From Gammaproteobacteria bacterium (lineage in GTDB: Bacteria; Pseudomonadota; Gammaproteobacteria; SZUA-152): DNA of 55,074 bases. Numbering within the stretch: the stretch's first letter is position 1; every line of letters starts with the position of its first letter. The stretch lies in the NCBI GenBank assembly GCA_013152545.1, contig JAADGF010000025.1, positions 1 to 55,074 of the forward strand. The letters run 5' to 3'. Both the position numbers and the translations under genes were made by a program. The notes under the pieces are model-generated. The model worked only from the letters and a program-made list of their open reading frames with translations, made no database searches and was not told the origin of the DNA. Positions 24,830-35,844 of the stretch are shown here, piece by piece.

Positions 24830-27800
24830 ATGGAAAACATACAAAACCTGCTCAAACAGCGGATTTTAGTTCTCGACGGCGCAATGGGGACGATGATCCA
24901 GGCATACAAGCTGGATGAGCAAGGTTATCGTGGTCAACGATTCGTTGATCATCCATCAGACCTGAAGGGAAATAATGATCTGTTATCGCTTACTCAGCCG
25001 CAAATCATCAAAGAGATCCATACGGCCTATTTAAATGCTGGTGCAGATATTGTTGAAACTAATACGTTTAATTCGACATCGATTGCGCAAGCGGACTACC
25101 AGTTAGAGAGTATTGTTTACGATCTCAATTTCGAATCGGCACGTATAGCACGAGAGGCTGCTGATGAAGTGGCCAAACAAAGTAAAAAACCACGATTTGT
25201 GGCAGGTGTATTGGGACCGACCAATCGCACAGCCTCCATTTCACCGGATGTCAATAACCCAGGGTTTCGCAATGTCACCTTCGATGAGCTTGTGAATTCT
25301 TACCAGGAAGCAATGCACGGCCTTGTTAACGGAGGTGCTGATTTTATATTGATTGAAACCATTTTTGATACACTCAATGCCAAAGCGGCGGTTTTCGCGG
25401 TGCAATCTTATTTTGAACAACATAACGTTGAACGGCCAATTATGATTTCGGGCACCATTACTGATGCCAGTGGTCGCACTTTATCTGGACAAGTGGTAGA
25501 GGCATTTTGGAATTCTTTAAGCCATTCAAATCCGATTAGTTTCGGGTTGAATTGTGCATTGGGGGCAACGGAGCTAAGAGAGTATGTTGAGGAACTTTCC
25601 TCAATCGCCACCACATTCGTTAGTGCGCATCCCAATGCTGGGCTCCCTAATGCTTTTGGTGAGTACGATGAAACACCTGAATCCATGGCTGCGCACATTC
25701 ATGAATGGGCGCAAAGCGGATTTTTGAATATTGTCGGAGGGTGTTGTGGTACTACACCAGAACACATAGAAGCTATTGCGGCGGCCGTTGAGGAAGTGGC
25801 GCCTCGGAGTATACCAAATCTTGAAAAAAAATGTTTATTGAGTGGCCTGGAACCCTTAAATATTGGCGAGAAAACATTATTTGTCAATGTCGGGGAGCGC
25901 ACCAATGTAACAGGGTCCGCACGATTTAAAAAACTGATCCTCAATGAAGAGTTTGACACCGCCCTCGATGTTGCCAGCGAACAAGTGGAAAATGGTGCGC
26001 AAATCATTGATGTTAATATGGATGAAGCCATGCTGGACGGTGAAAATGCCATGGTGACATTTTTAAGCCTAATCGCCGCAGACCCCGATATCTCCCGTGT
26101 GCCGGTGATGATTGATTCATCAAAGTGGTCCATTATTGAGGCCGGACTCAAATGTATCCAGGGCAAAGGCGTGGTTAATTCCATCAGCCTCAAAGAAGGT
26201 GAGGCGCCGTTTTTGCATCATGCTAACTTGTTGCGAAAATATGGTGCCGCTGTAATTGTAATGGCGTTTGATGAGCAGGGTCAGGCAGACACCAGGGAGC
26301 GCAAGGTTGAAATATGCACACGCTGCTACAAGTTGCTCACTGAAAAGGTAGGTTTTCCACCAGAAGATATTATTTTTGACCCCAATATCTTTGCCGTTGC
26401 AACCGGTATTGAGGCGCATAATAATTATGCTGTCGATTTTATTGAGGCCACTCGTATCATAAAGCAAACATTGCCCTACGTTAAAGTATCCGGAGGGGTT
26501 TCCAATGTTTCGTTTTCTTTTCGCGGAAACAATGTTGTTCGCGAGGCGATACATGCTGTGTTTCTATACCATGCAGTTAAAGCCGGTATGGATATGGGGA
26601 TTGTCAATGCGGGGCAGTTGGCGGTGTATGAAGAAATTCCACCAGAACTGCGCGGAGCGGTGGAAGATGTGATTCTTAATCGTCGTACCGATGCCACTGA
26701 TCAGTTGCTTAGTATCGCCGAACGCTATAAGGGTGATGGAACAACATCGGCTAAAGAAAAGGATCTGTCATGGCGCGAAGAACCTGTGGCGAAGCGTCTG
26801 GCTCATGCGTTGGTAAAAGGTATCGATCAATATGTTGTTGCAGATACTGAAGAGGCGCGCCAGTCTTTTGAACGTCCCATTCATGTCATTGAAGGACCGT
26901 TAATGGATGGTATGAACATCGTCGGTGATTTATTCGGTGAGGGAAAAATGTTTTTACCGCAAGTGGTAAAAAGTGCGCGCGTCATGAAAAAAGCCGTGGC
27001 GCATTTGCTGCCATTTATCGAAGCGGAGAAATCCGGCAGTGCGCGCAACAACGGTAAGGTCTTGATGGCAACCGTTAAAGGTGATGTACACGACATCGGT
27101 AAAAATATCGTGAGTGTGGTGTTGCAGTGTAATAACTTTGAAATTATTGATCTGGGTGTCATGGTTCCTGCCAATAAAATACTGGAAACCGCAAAGCAGG
27201 AAAACGTTGATATCATCGGGCTTTCCGGTTTAATCACGCCTTCTTTAGAAGAAATGGCGCATGTAGCCAAAGAAATGCAGCGCCTCGAACTTAAAATTCC
27301 ACTACTGATCGGCGGTGCAACCACATCGCGTGCACATACGGCAGTAAAGATAGAACCAAATTATCAGTATCCAACGATTTGGGTTAAAGATGCCTCTCGG
27401 GCGGTTGGTGTTGTTCAGAATTTAGTGAGCGACGATCGTAAAGCAGCGTTTATTAAAGGTGTTAGGGTTGAATACGAAACGGTGCGTGAAGCCCATGCTA
27501 GTAGGCGCACTAAAAACAAGTGGCTTAGCTACAAACAGGCGAAAAACAATAAATTTGTTAATCACTGGCAAAGTTATTGCCCGCCAGTACCAAAGCAGTT
27601 AGGTGTGCAGGTGTTTGATGATTACCCACTGGAAGAAATCAGCCGTTATATTGACTGGACTCCATTTTTTCATGCCTGGGAAATCAAAGGCAGTTACCCT
27701 AAAGTGTTTGGCGATGGACATAAAGGTGAAGAAGCCCGAAAGCTTTTTGATGATGCGCAGCACATGTTGCAACAGCTTATTAGTGAAAAGTGGCTCAAAG

Positions 27801-28504
27801 CCCGTGCCGTCATCGGGTTGTTTGCCGCCAATAGTGTTAACGATGACGACATTGAGGTGTATCAGGATGAGGCTCGCGATAATATCCGAGTGACCTTGCA
27901 TCATTTACGTCAGCAGCAGCAAAAACCGGATAACAAACCAAACTATGCTTTGGCTGATTTTTTGGCACCAAAATCGAGCCATTTAAAAGACTATCTCGGG
28001 GCTTTTGCTGTGACCACTGGCATTGGTATAGATGAGCATGTTAAGAAATTTGAGCAGCAGCACGATGACTATCGTGCGATTATGCTAAAAGCGCTGGCCG
28101 ACAGGCTGGCGGAAGCTTTTGCTGAGTTAATGCACGAAAAAATGCGTAAATTTGATTGGGGCTATGCCACCAACGAGAAGCTGGACAATAACGCACTGAT
28201 TTACGAAGAATATCAAGGTATCCGGCCTGCGCCGGGTTATCCAGCGTGTCCAGATCACACGGAAAAAGCACTATTGTGGCAGCTGCTAGAGGTTGAGAAT
28301 AATTGCGGTATAACATTAACGGATAGTTTTGCTATGTTCCCCACCGCATCGGTGTCAGGCTTTTATTTTTCGCACCCGGATGCACGCTATTTTGCGGTGG
28401 GTAAAATAAACCGCGATCAGGTGGAGTCTTATGCTCGTCGTAAGAATATGAGTGTTGGTGATATTGAGCGCTGGTTGGCGCCTAACCTAGGGTATGACGC
28501 CTGA
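24830..28504 (+). CDS. metH: Cobalamin-dependent methionine synthase MetH
   Basis: This 1224-aa modular enzyme transfers the methyl group of methyltetrahydrofolate to homocysteine via cobalamin. Its size nearly equals that of E. coli MetH (1227 aa). The homocysteine domain carries the zinc ligands Cys242, Cys305 and Cys306 (N-C-A-L-G and G-G-C-C-G-T-T). The folate (pterin-binding) domain spans about 345-620, with [11 protein letters not shown]. The cobalamin cap and binding domains span about 640-890, with axial ligand His754 in D-V-H-D-I-G-K-N. The C-terminal reactivation domain (about 900-1224) ends with [17 protein letters not shown] lies 5 nt before the ATG. No cobalamin riboswitch is evident upstream. 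The organism therefore needs vitamin B12 or a B12-independent MetE elsewhere. Confidence 0.98.
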   Translation: MENIQNLLKQRILVLDGAMGTMIQAYKLDEQGYRGQRFVDHPSDLKGNNDLLSLTQPQIIKEIHTAYLNAGADIVETNTFNSTSIAQADYQLESIVYDLNFESARIAREAADEVAKQSKKPRFVAGVLGPTNRTASISPDVNNPGFRNVTFDELVNSYQEAMHGLVNGGADFILIETIFDTLNAKAAVFAVQSYFEQHNVERPIMISGTITDASGRTLSGQVVEAFWNSLSHSNPISFGLNCALGATELREYVEELSSIATTFVSAHPNAGLPNAFGEYDETPESMAAHIHEWAQSGFLNIVGGCCGTTPEHIEAIAAAVEEVAPRSIPNLEKKCLLSGLEPLNIGEKTLFVNVGERTNVTGSARFKKLILNEEFDTALDVASEQVENGAQIIDVNMDEAMLDGENAMVTFLSLIAADPDISRVPVMIDSSKWSIIEAGLKCIQGKGVVNSISLKEGEAPFLHHANLLRKYGAAVIVMAFDEQGQADTRERKVEICTRCYKLLTEKVGFPPEDIIFDPNIFAVATGIEAHNNYAVDFIEATRIIKQTLPYVKVSGGVSNVSFSFRGNNVVREAIHAVFLYHAVKAGMDMGIVNAGQLAVYEEIPPELRGAVEDVILNRRTDATDQLLSIAERYKGDGTTSAKEKDLSWREEPVAKRLAHALVKGIDQYVVADTEEARQSFERPIHVIEGPLMDGMNIVGDLFGEGKMFLPQVVKSARVMKKAVAHLLPFIEAEKSGSARNNGKVLMATVKGDVHDIGKNIVSVVLQCNNFEIIDLGVMVPANKILETAKQENVDIIGLSGLITPSLEEMAHVAKEMQRLELKIPLLIGGATTSRAHTAVKIEPNYQYPTIWVKDASRAVGVVQNLVSDDRKAAFIKGVRVEYETVREAHASRRTKNKWLSYKQAKNNKFVNHWQSYCPPVPKQLGVQVFDDYPLEEISRYIDWTPFFHAWEIKGSYPKVFGDGHKGEEARKLFDDAQHMLQQLISEKWLKARAVIGLFAANSVNDDDIEVYQDEARDNIRVTLHHLRQQQQKPDNKPNYALADFLAPKSSHLKDYLGAFAVTTGIGIDEHVKKFEQQHDDYRAIMLKALADRLAEAFAELMHEKMRKFDWGYATNEKLDNNALIYEEYQGIRPAPGYPACPDHTEKALLWQLLEVENNCGITLTDSFAMFPTASVSGFYFSHPDARYFAVGKINRDQVESYARRKNMSVGDIERWLAPNLGYDA

Positions 28505-28598
28505 AATGGAACGTTGATTGGCTGGTCATGATTGTTCGTTGGGGGTGATTGAATGACTGGCTTTTTGTTAATTGATGTATATTAAGTGAATAAGAGCA

Positions 28599-29651
28599 AT
28601 GCACAGCACAACTGAAGATTTACGCATAAAAGAAATACGTGAAGTTATTTCTCCGGAAAAACTTCATAATATGTGTCCGATTACGGACGATGCGGCAGTA
28701 ACAGTTTCTAAAGGCCGTAAAGAAGTTCACGATATTTTACATGATGAAAATGACCGCTTGATTGTGGTGGTTGGGCCGTGTTCGATACATGATCCTGTTG
28801 CTGCTATGGAATACGCGCAATACATTAAAGACGTGAGAGAGCAACTGTCTGAGCAATTAATGATTGTGATGCGTGTTTATTTTGAAAAACCGCGAACCAC
28901 TGTTGGCTGGAAAGGTTTAATAAATGATCCAAATCTGGATGATAGTTATGAAATAAACAAAGGCTTGCATCTTGCTCGGAAGTTATTGGTGGATATCAGT
29001 AGCCTCGGTGTGCCGTCTGGTACGGAATTTCTCGATTTGATTACCCCTCAATATGTCGCGGATCTTGTTAGTTGGGGGGCCATTGGTGCGCGTACCACAG
29101 AAAGCCAGGTTCATCGGGAATTAGCGTCTGGTCTGTCGTGTCCTGTCGGTTTCAAAAATGGTACGGATGGCACCTTAAATATTGCGATTGATGCTGTGCG
29201 AGCGGCAACAAGACCGCACTGTTTTTTATCAATGACAAAATCAGGCCATTCTGCGATTTTTTCAACGACGGGCAATGAAGATAGCCATATTATATTGCGT
29301 GGCGGAAAACAGCCGAACTATAATGCTGAAAACATTAATGCAGCAGCCGACGCGCTTAATGCCGCAAATTTGAATCAAAAAATCATGATCGATTTCAGTC
29401 ATGCCAATAGCCGCAAAAAGTATCAACAGCAAATTGAAGTAGGTAATGATGTGGCTAAGCAAATCGCTCAGGGTGATCGGCGTATTATGGGTGTTATGAT
29501 CGAAAGTCATTTAAAACAAGGCCGGCAGGATATTACGGCGGGCAAGGACATGGTTTATGGCCAAAGCATTACCGATGCGTGTATTAGCTGGGAGCAAACA
29601 TATCCTTTATTAAAAACATTGGCAAACGCCGTTAAAGTAAGGCGTGGTTAG
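28599..29651 (+). CDS. aroG: 3-deoxy-7-phosphoheptulonate synthase (DAHP synthase), class I
   Basis: This 350-aa enzyme condenses phosphoenolpyruvate and erythrose 4-phosphate in the first step of aromatic amino acid synthesis. Family signatures are V-G-P-C-S-I-H-D-P (metal-site cysteine), V-Y-F-E-K-P-R-T-T-V-G-W-K-G, G-A-I-G-A-R-T-T-E-S-Q, G-F-K-N-G-T-D-G and I-D-F-S-H-A-N-S. The length matches AroF/AroG/AroH of E. coli. It looks most like AroG, but feedback specificity (Phe, Tyr or Trp) cannot be read reliably from sequence, so the symbol is provisional. The gene follows metH by 94 bp and may have its own promoter. A small membrane protein gene follows. Confidence 0.93.
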   Translation: MHSTTEDLRIKEIREVISPEKLHNMCPITDDAAVTVSKGRKEVHDILHDENDRLIVVVGPCSIHDPVAAMEYAQYIKDVREQLSEQLMIVMRVYFEKPRTTVGWKGLINDPNLDDSYEINKGLHLARKLLVDISSLGVPSGTEFLDLITPQYVADLVSWGAIGARTTESQVHRELASGLSCPVGFKNGTDGTLNIAIDAVRAATRPHCFLSMTKSGHSAIFSTTGNEDSHIILRGGKQPNYNAENINAAADALNAANLNQKIMIDFSHANSRKKYQQQIEVGNDVAKQIAQGDRRIMGVMIESHLKQGRQDITAGKDMVYGQSITDACISWEQTYPLLKTLANAVKVRRG

Positions 29652-29719
29652 CGGAGACGCATTCCTGTATTGAGTGCATCAATGGTTTCTTGCCGTGCCC
29701 AACTACGTTGGAGATTTAT

Positions 29720-29908
29720 ATGGATTATGGAGTATGGACCAAAATTGGTCTTGCGGCAGTTGCGCTCATTATTCTGGTATTGTGGGCGCCAGGTCTCAAA
29801 AAAGCACTACAGCAAAGTCAAGAAGCTGAAAAAGACTGGAAAGGTGTGTTGATACCGATCGGTGTAGTGGTTTTGTTTGTCATATTGCTGATAGCGATGG
29901 TGAGGTAG
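29720..29908 (+). CDS. Small two-helix membrane protein, unknown function
   Basis: A 62-aa protein starting at the ATG at 29720, with GGAG seven bases upstream. A longer TTG-started frame exists but lacks a ribosome-binding site. Two hydrophobic segments (about residues 8-24 and 42-60) flank a polar, basic-acidic linker with K-K-A-L-Q-Q-S-Q-E-A-E-K-D-W-K-G. It sits 68 bp after the DAHP synthase gene on the same strand and ends 24 bp before an R3 repeat. I do not recognise the family. Confidence 0.65.
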   Translation: MDYGVWTKIGLAAVALIILVLWAPGLKKALQQSQEAEKDWKGVLIPIGVVVLFVILLIAMVR

Positions 29909-29931
29909 TGCATTTATTTAAGATTGTGTAA

Positions 29932-30164
29932 GGGCCTGTAAAAAATAGCGTGAACATTTAGCTTGTCTATCCTTGCGTCTTCGGTGTTGCACAAAAGCTT
30001 ACAGGCAACGAGTATACGTCCTGAAAGAAGTGCCCTTGGGGTGCGCCTATTTCTGCGCCTTGCCTATATGGAAGTCGGTAAGGTGCGTGAGCCATGGATG
30101 GTGGAAGCCTTGAAGACGAAACGATATCCGGCGTAATCCGTCCAACTTATTTCTTTACAGACCC
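29932..30164 (+). repeat. MITE-like element, family R3, copy C (233 bp, longest copy)
   Basis: Terminal repeats are GGGCCTGTAAAAAATAG (left, one base shorter than consensus) and TTATTTCTTTACAGACCC (right). The interior blocks CAAAAGCTTACAGGCAACGA and CGAAACGATATCCGGCG match the copy at 13264-13420. The block between them, including CCCTTGGGGTGCGCC, matches the inverted copy at 21311-21476. It is the best template for the full family sequence in this window. It lies between the small membrane protein gene and the 3' end of uvrA. Confidence 0.82.
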
Positions 30165-30252
30165 GAAAGTATATACTGAAAATTGGCCATTATGGGATAA
30201 TGGGATTTCAGCAATAATGTCAGCAATAGAAAATATGGTTGCTAGTAACTGA

Positions 30253-33200
30253 CTACCGGCGTTGCCGCAAAAACGATGTTAACGTTTTTGCTGTGTGCGA
30301 TTTTGCTGCTTGTTTTACAATGTCTTCAGGTGTTCCTTTTGCCACCACGCTGCCGCCACCATCGCCACCTTCCGGACCGAGATCCAGCACCCAATCCGCT
30401 TCAGCAATCATATCCAGATTATGCTCGATAATGACAACGGTATTTCCTGTATCCACCAAACGGTGTAGTACATGGATTAATTTGTCGACATCCGCCATGT
30501 GCAAGCCGATGGTGGGTTCATCAAGTATGTACAGCGTATGATGGGCTGGTGTGGCATGCCTGGTGTTTGAGCCGGGTGCGGGTGTTTTCGCTTTCGCTAA
30601 TTCACTCACTAGCTTGATGCGCTGTGCCTCACCACCACTCAGTGTAGGGCTTTGCTGTCCCAGGGTTAAATATCCCAAACCCACATCCTGTAATAGCTTC
30701 AAAGCATGATGAATTTTGGAATGCACGGCAAAAAACTCCACGGCTTCATCAATACCCATCGCCAAAACATCCCCGATATTTTTATCGTTATAAAGAACCA
30801 TTAAGGTTTCTTGGTTAAAGCGGCTGCCGCCACATATATCACAGGCTATTTTTACGTCAGGTAGAAAACTCATTTCTATTTTTTTGAAGCCTTGTCCATC
30901 ACAACCATCGCATCGGCCATCTTTTACATTAAACGAAAATCGGCTGGGACTATAACCCCGTATGCGAGCTTCAGGTACATTGGCAAATAGTTTTCGAATT
31001 TCATCCCAAAAACCAATATAAGTTGCCGGACAAGAGCGCGGTGTTTTTCCAATAGGGGTTTGGTTCACCTCAAGAACTCGGTTAATCGATTCCCAGTGAA
31101 GGAAGTCCTGACAGCCGAGCAGTGTATTACTGGGGCCGCTGGGTTTTTTTCGTTTGTTCTGTTTTATGTCGATTAACTGCTGTAAATTTCTATGCAACAC
31201 TTGTCGAATCAGCGTACTTTTACCGCTGCCACTTACGCCGCTAACACACACCAGCCGATGTAATGGCAGCTTAATGTTTAATTTTTTTAAGTTGTTAAGA
31301 TACGCTCCTTTGATGGCTAAGTGTAAGGATTGATTGCGTCCTGCCAATATCGTGTGGCGCCGTGTCATGAAGGGGTGTTTGAGGGGGTTCGCCATATAAC
31401 GGCCAGTTACCGAATTTTTATTGCGAAGCAGTTGTTTCAACGTGCCTTTTGCAACCACCTTGCCGCCGTTAACACCAGCGCCGGGTCCCAGGTCAATGAC
31501 GTGATCAGCACGGCTGATGGTGTCTTCGTCATGTTCCACTACCACCACCGTGTTGCCTTTGCGCTGTAAATTCACCAAGGTGTTTAATAGTAACGTATTG
31601 TCCCTGGGGTGCAAGCCGATAGTGGGTTCATCGAGAATATAACAAACGCCTTGCAGATTAGAGCCTAACTGAGATGCCAGACGAATGCGCTGGGCTTCGC
31701 CACCACTTAAGCTGGGAGCTGATCGATCTAATGACAAATAAGACAAACCGACTTGATTTAAAAATCGTAACCGGGAACGCAGTTCCGATAAAATATCCCG
31801 TGCAATCTCAAGGTTTCTGCCTTTCAGAGCTAGTTTTTGGATGGTTTTTTCAGCTTGCGCGATTGGCATTGCCGTATAATCAGTAATCGTATGCTGTTTA
31901 AAACGTACCGCTAAAGCCTCCGGACGCAAGCGTTTGCCGTCACAACGGGGACATTTTTTTTCTTCATTTTCAACGTTATCATTCCAACCGCCGTCGCTGT
32001 GTTCTGTGTCCAGACTGTCCAATTGCCGCCCTGTGCCAACGCAATCGCTACACCAGCCATGTTTAGAGTTAAATGAAAACAAGCGCGGGTCCAATGCGTC
32101 AAAACCACGGTTGCAACTGGGGCAGGCACGTTCTGTTGAAAATGTCACGAGCTTGGTTTTGCGCCGCGTATCGTTCAATGCCAGCAACTGCATTACATTA
32201 TTACCATAATCCAGGGCGCGCTCTATCGCAGCGCGTAATTTTTTTTCATTTTTTGGGCTTACCATTATTTCCGCTATTGGTAATTCAATGTTGTGTTCTT
32301 TAAACCGATCCAGGCGGGGCCAGTTATCCGTTGCCAAATACTGACCGTCAACACGCAATTGTGAATACCCCTTATTGAATACCTTCTTTGCTAAATCCGT
32401 ATAATAACCTTTGCGTGCTACCACCAGCGGTGCTAGCAATTGCACCCGGGCATTACGGTAATTACGCACAATGGTCGCTTGAATGGCATCAATGGTCTGC
32501 GGTTCGATAGCGATATCACAATCAGGGCAATACTGCTGACCGAGTTTTACAAACAATAGTCGTAGAAAATGATAAATTTCTGTCATGGTAGCGACGGTGC
32601 TTTTGCGTCCTCCGCGACTGCTGCGTTGTTCAATAGCAACCGTCGGTGGAATGCCATAAATTGCATCAACATCGGGTCGTGATGAGGGTTGTACAAACTG
32701 CCGGGCATATGCATTCAATGATTCAAGGTAACGTCGTTGGCCTTCCGCAAATAAAATATCAAATGCCACGGTGCTTTTACCGCTACCACTAACGCCCGTA
32801 ATGACTGTAAATTGATTAAGCGGAATTTCAATATCCACATTTTTTAAATTATGTTCGCGTGCATGATGGATCTGAATACTGTTGCGCAGTTTTGGGGGTG
32901 ATTTATCGGTTTTTACAGCCATTGCTGATTTTTTCAATAAACGTTGTGTCGACTTGAGATAATCCTTCAGCGCCTTACCTGTATGGCTGTGTTTGCAACG
33001 CAGCAGATCGGTCGTCGAACCAGAGAACAAAACCTCGCCACCAGCATTACCGCCTTCCGGTCCTAAATCAATGACCCAGTCGGCCTGTTTAATGACATCC
33101 AGGTTATGCTCAATCACGATAACGGAATCACCTTGTTGTAGTAGTTGTTCGAGTGCGCTCAACAGCTTAGCGATGTCTTCAAAATGCAATCCCGTTGTTG

Positions 33201-35844
33201 GTTCGTCGAACAGAAACAAGTTGTTTTGATTATTATGTTTGTGCTTGCCTGCCTTAGCTAAATGCCCCGCCAATTTTAAACGTTGGGCTTCACCGCCACT
33301 TAATGTAGGGACTGGCTGCCCCAGCTTTAAATAACTTAAGCCTACATCTGACAGCGGTTGCAAAGCGTTAGCAATACGTTGCTCATTATTAAAAAATGCC
33401 AATGCTTCGGTGACGGTCATATCCAATACATTTGCAATGGATTGCGCGCGACCGGTGTGGTTGGCAGGCAGTACTTTTACTTCCAATGTTTCGGCGCGAA
33501 ACCGTTTGCCGTCACAATCTGTACAACGGATGTATATATCGCTTAAAAATTGCATTTCCACATGTTCAAAGCCATTGCCGTTGCAACTGGGGCAGCGGCC
33601 AGTGCCTGAATTAAAACTAAAGGTTCCGGCAGTGTAACCACGTTCCTGTGCTTTGGGTTCATCGGCGAAAATTTTTCGAATAACATCAAGTGCACCTACA
33701 TAGCTGGCAGGGTTTGAGCGTGTGGTTTTGCCAATGGGTGATTGGTCCACAAACACTACCTCGTTAATAGCCCGATGTCCTTTGATGCGTTGGTGGGCGC
33801 CGATTTGTTCTTTGGGCTTACCCTTTAGTTTGCATAAGGCGTTAAACAATACGTCCTGTATTAAGGTGGACTTACCTGATCCACTGACGCCAGTAATGCA
33901 CACCAATTGCATCAATGGAATACGCACGTCAATGTTTTTCAGGTTGTGTGCTTGTGCACCAATAATTTCAAGGCATGTATCTGTTTCACTATTTACTCGT
34001 GGTGTCAAACCATGCGTGATTTTTATGGATTTTTGGCCGGTTAAATACTGTGCAGTTAAGGAGCGCTTGGCATTGAGCAATTCTAATGGTGAACCATAAA
34101 ATACCTTTTTTCCACCCTGTTCTCCCGGCCCTGGTCCAAGATCCAAAATACGGTCTGCCGCCAACATTACCTGAGGATCATGTTCCACCACCAATAACGA
34201 GTTGCCAGCATCCCGTAAGCGGTGCAGTACCGTTATCATGCGTTGCATATCGCGGGGGTGTAGGCCTATGCTTGGTTCATCCAATACGAACAAGGTATTT
34301 ACCAATGAAGTACCCAATGCAGTGGTTAAATTAATACGTTGCACCTCGCCACCGCTTAACGTGCGCGATTGCCGATCCAGGGTAAGGTACCCCAGGCCTA
34401 CTTCGACAAGATAATTTAAACGTCCCCGTATTTCATGGAGTAATAACCCCGTTGCTTCATCCAAGGGTTTGGGTAAATGTAATCGTTGAAAAAATTGTTG
34501 GCACTGTGATAAAGGCAGCAACATAACATCGTGCAAAGTCAAGCCCGGTAATGTTTCAAATCTCTGTTGGGATATGCTTAATTGCTGAGCCCGAAAACGT
34601 TTTGTGCTGGGCAACGTAGCCTCAGCGTCATGTAAATTACCTAAGCGCCATAATAACGAATCCGCTTTTAAACGTGCACCCTGGCAGCTTTCACAATGGT
34701 TGTAAGCGCGGTATTTCGATAACAACACCCGAATATGCATTTTATAGCTTTTACTTTCAAGCCAGGCAAAAAAACCTTGTATGCCATACCACAAGCCGTC
34801 TTCCCATTCGCCCTCACCCAGCAATACCCAGTTTTTTTGCGTTTTACTTAACTTACGCCACGGCACATCGATGGGAATACCGTGCTCATGGGCAAAGCGT
34901 ATTAAATCTTTCTGGCATTCAGTATAACTTTGGGTTTGCCATGGCCTTACTGCACCTTCGGCTAGGGTCTTGTTTTCGTCTGGGACCACCAGGCCATAAT
35001 TAATGCCAATTGTGCGCCCAAAACCACGACAGGCTTCGCAAGCACCCACTGGGGAGTTAAATGAAAAGCTATTGGGGATAGGGGTAGCGTATTGAATATT
35101 ACAAGCGGCACAATGTAAATGGGACGAAAATTTATAGACCTGGGTTTCGTTTCGATTCTCATCCAAGGTAATGACACTAACATGCCCACGGCCAACATTA
35201 AGAGCAACTTCAAGCGCTTCAATAATGCGGTCGCGTTTGTTGCGTGCGATGCGCACACGATCCTGAATTACTTGTAACACATTGCCATGCTTCGTGTGAA
35301 TATGTATATATCCTTGCTTCTCCAACAACGCAGTTACTTCCGCTTCGCTAAAATTCGTCGGAATGCTGAGGGGAAAGGTAATCAAAGCGCGCGATTGTTG
35401 CTCTGAATCTTGTTTGATCAGGGTTTTGAAAATCATCGCTGGGGTATCTTGCTGTACTGGTGTGCCGCAGCCTCGACAATATAGCCTGGCTGTGCGGGCA
35501 AACAGCAATTTAAGATGGTCATTCAGTTCCGTCATTGTGCCTACGGTAGAGCGTGAGGTACGTACCGGGTTGGTTTGGTCAATGGCAATGGCAGGAGGGA
35601 TGCCATCAATACTGTCTACCTTGGGTTTATCCATGCGGTCCAAAAACTGCCGTGCATAAGGCGAAAATGTTTCCACATAACGCCGTTGGCCTTCAGCGTA
35701 CACCGTGTCAAACGCCAAGGACGATTTCCCTGAGCCACTGACGCCCGTCACGACAATCAATTCATTGAGTGGCAAGTTGAGATTAAGGCTTTGTAAATTG
35801 TTTTGACGGGCGTTTTTTAATTTGATGAACTGCTTTTTTTGCAT
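30253..35844 (-). CDS. uvrA: Double-length excinuclease UvrA (tandem fusion, four nucleotide-binding domains)
   Basis: An 1863-aa protein, about twice normal UvrA (about 940 aa). Residues 1 to about 960 and about 985 to 1863 are each a complete UvrA. Four P-loops G-V-S-G-S-G-K-S lie at about residues 34, 653, 1020 and 1540. Four signatures L-S-G-G-E-x-Q-R lie at about 496, 850, 1380 and 1740, each followed by an intact D-E-P. Each half also has two zinc modules with paired C-x2-C motifs and the U-shaped DNA-binding region. UvrA normally works as a homodimer that finds bulky DNA lesions and loads UvrB, so this chain resembles a covalent dimer. Double-length UvrA is known from Chlamydiae. The two halves have diverged, so they may be specialised. 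A separate normal uvrA elsewhere in the genome cannot be excluded. Confidence 0.93.
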   Translation of the reverse strand: MQKKQFIKLKNARQNNLQSLNLNLPLNELIVVTGVSGSGKSSLAFDTVYAEGQRRYVETFSPYARQFLDRMDKPKVDSIDGIPPAIAIDQTNPVRTSRSTVGTMTELNDHLKLLFARTARLYCRGCGTPVQQDTPAMIFKTLIKQDSEQQSRALITFPLSIPTNFSEAEVTALLEKQGYIHIHTKHGNVLQVIQDRVRIARNKRDRIIEALEVALNVGRGHVSVITLDENRNETQVYKFSSHLHCAACNIQYATPIPNSFSFNSPVGACEACRGFGRTIGINYGLVVPDENKTLAEGAVRPWQTQSYTECQKDLIRFAHEHGIPIDVPWRKLSKTQKNWVLLGEGEWEDGLWYGIQGFFAWLESKSYKMHIRVLLSKYRAYNHCESCQGARLKADSLLWRLGNLHDAEATLPSTKRFRAQQLSISQQRFETLPGLTLHDVMLLPLSQCQQFFQRLHLPKPLDEATGLLLHEIRGRLNYLVEVGLGYLTLDRQSRTLSGGEVQRINLTTALGTSLVNTLFVLDEPSIGLHPRDMQRMITVLHRLRDAGNSLLVVEHDPQVMLAADRILDLGPGPGEQGGKKVFYGSPLELLNAKRSLTAQYLTGQKSIKITHGLTPRVNSETDTCLEIIGAQAHNLKNIDVRIPLMQLVCITGVSGSGKSTLIQDVLFNALCKLKGKPKEQIGAHQRIKGHRAINEVVFVDQSPIGKTTRSNPASYVGALDVIRKIFADEPKAQERGYTAGTFSFNSGTGRCPSCNGNGFEHVEMQFLSDIYIRCTDCDGKRFRAETLEVKVLPANHTGRAQSIANVLDMTVTEALAFFNNEQRIANALQPLSDVGLSYLKLGQPVPTLSGGEAQRLKLAGHLAKAGKHKHNNQNNLFLFDEPTTGLHFEDIAKLLSALEQLLQQGDSVIVIEHNLDVIKQADWVIDLGPEGGNAGGEVLFSGSTTDLLRCKHSHTGKALKDYLKSTQRLLKKSAMAVKTDKSPPKLRNSIQIHHAREHNLKNVDIEIPLNQFTVITGVSGSGKSTVAFDILFAEGQRRYLESLNAYARQFVQPSSRPDVDAIYGIPPTVAIEQRSSRGGRKSTVATMTEIYHFLRLLFVKLGQQYCPDCDIAIEPQTIDAIQATIVRNYRNARVQLLAPLVVARKGYYTDLAKKVFNKGYSQLRVDGQYLATDNWPRLDRFKEHNIELPIAEIMVSPKNEKKLRAAIERALDYGNNVMQLLALNDTRRKTKLVTFSTERACPSCNRGFDALDPRLFSFNSKHGWCSDCVGTGRQLDSLDTEHSDGGWNDNVENEEKKCPRCDGKRLRPEALAVRFKQHTITDYTAMPIAQAEKTIQKLALKGRNLEIARDILSELRSRLRFLNQVGLSYLSLDRSAPSLSGGEAQRIRLASQLGSNLQGVCYILDEPTIGLHPRDNTLLLNTLVNLQRKGNTVVVVEHDEDTISRADHVIDLGPGAGVNGGKVVAKGTLKQLLRNKNSVTGRYMANPLKHPFMTRRHTILAGRNQSLHLAIKGAYLNNLKKLNIKLPLHRLVCVSGVSGSGKSTLIRQVLHRNLQQLIDIKQNKRKKPSGPSNTLLGCQDFLHWESINRVLEVNQTPIGKTPRSCPATYIGFWDEIRKLFANVPEARIRGYSPSRFSFNVKDGRCDGCDGQGFKKIEMSFLPDVKIACDICGGSRFNQETLMVLYNDKNIGDVLAMGIDEAVEFFAVHSKIHHALKLLQDVGLGYLTLGQQSPTLSGGEAQRIKLVSELAKAKTPAPGSNTRHATPAHHTLYILDEPTIGLHMADVDKLIHVLHRLVDTGNTVVIIEHNLDMIAEADWVLDLGPEGGDGGGSVVAKGTPEDIVKQAAKSHTAKTLTSFLRQRR

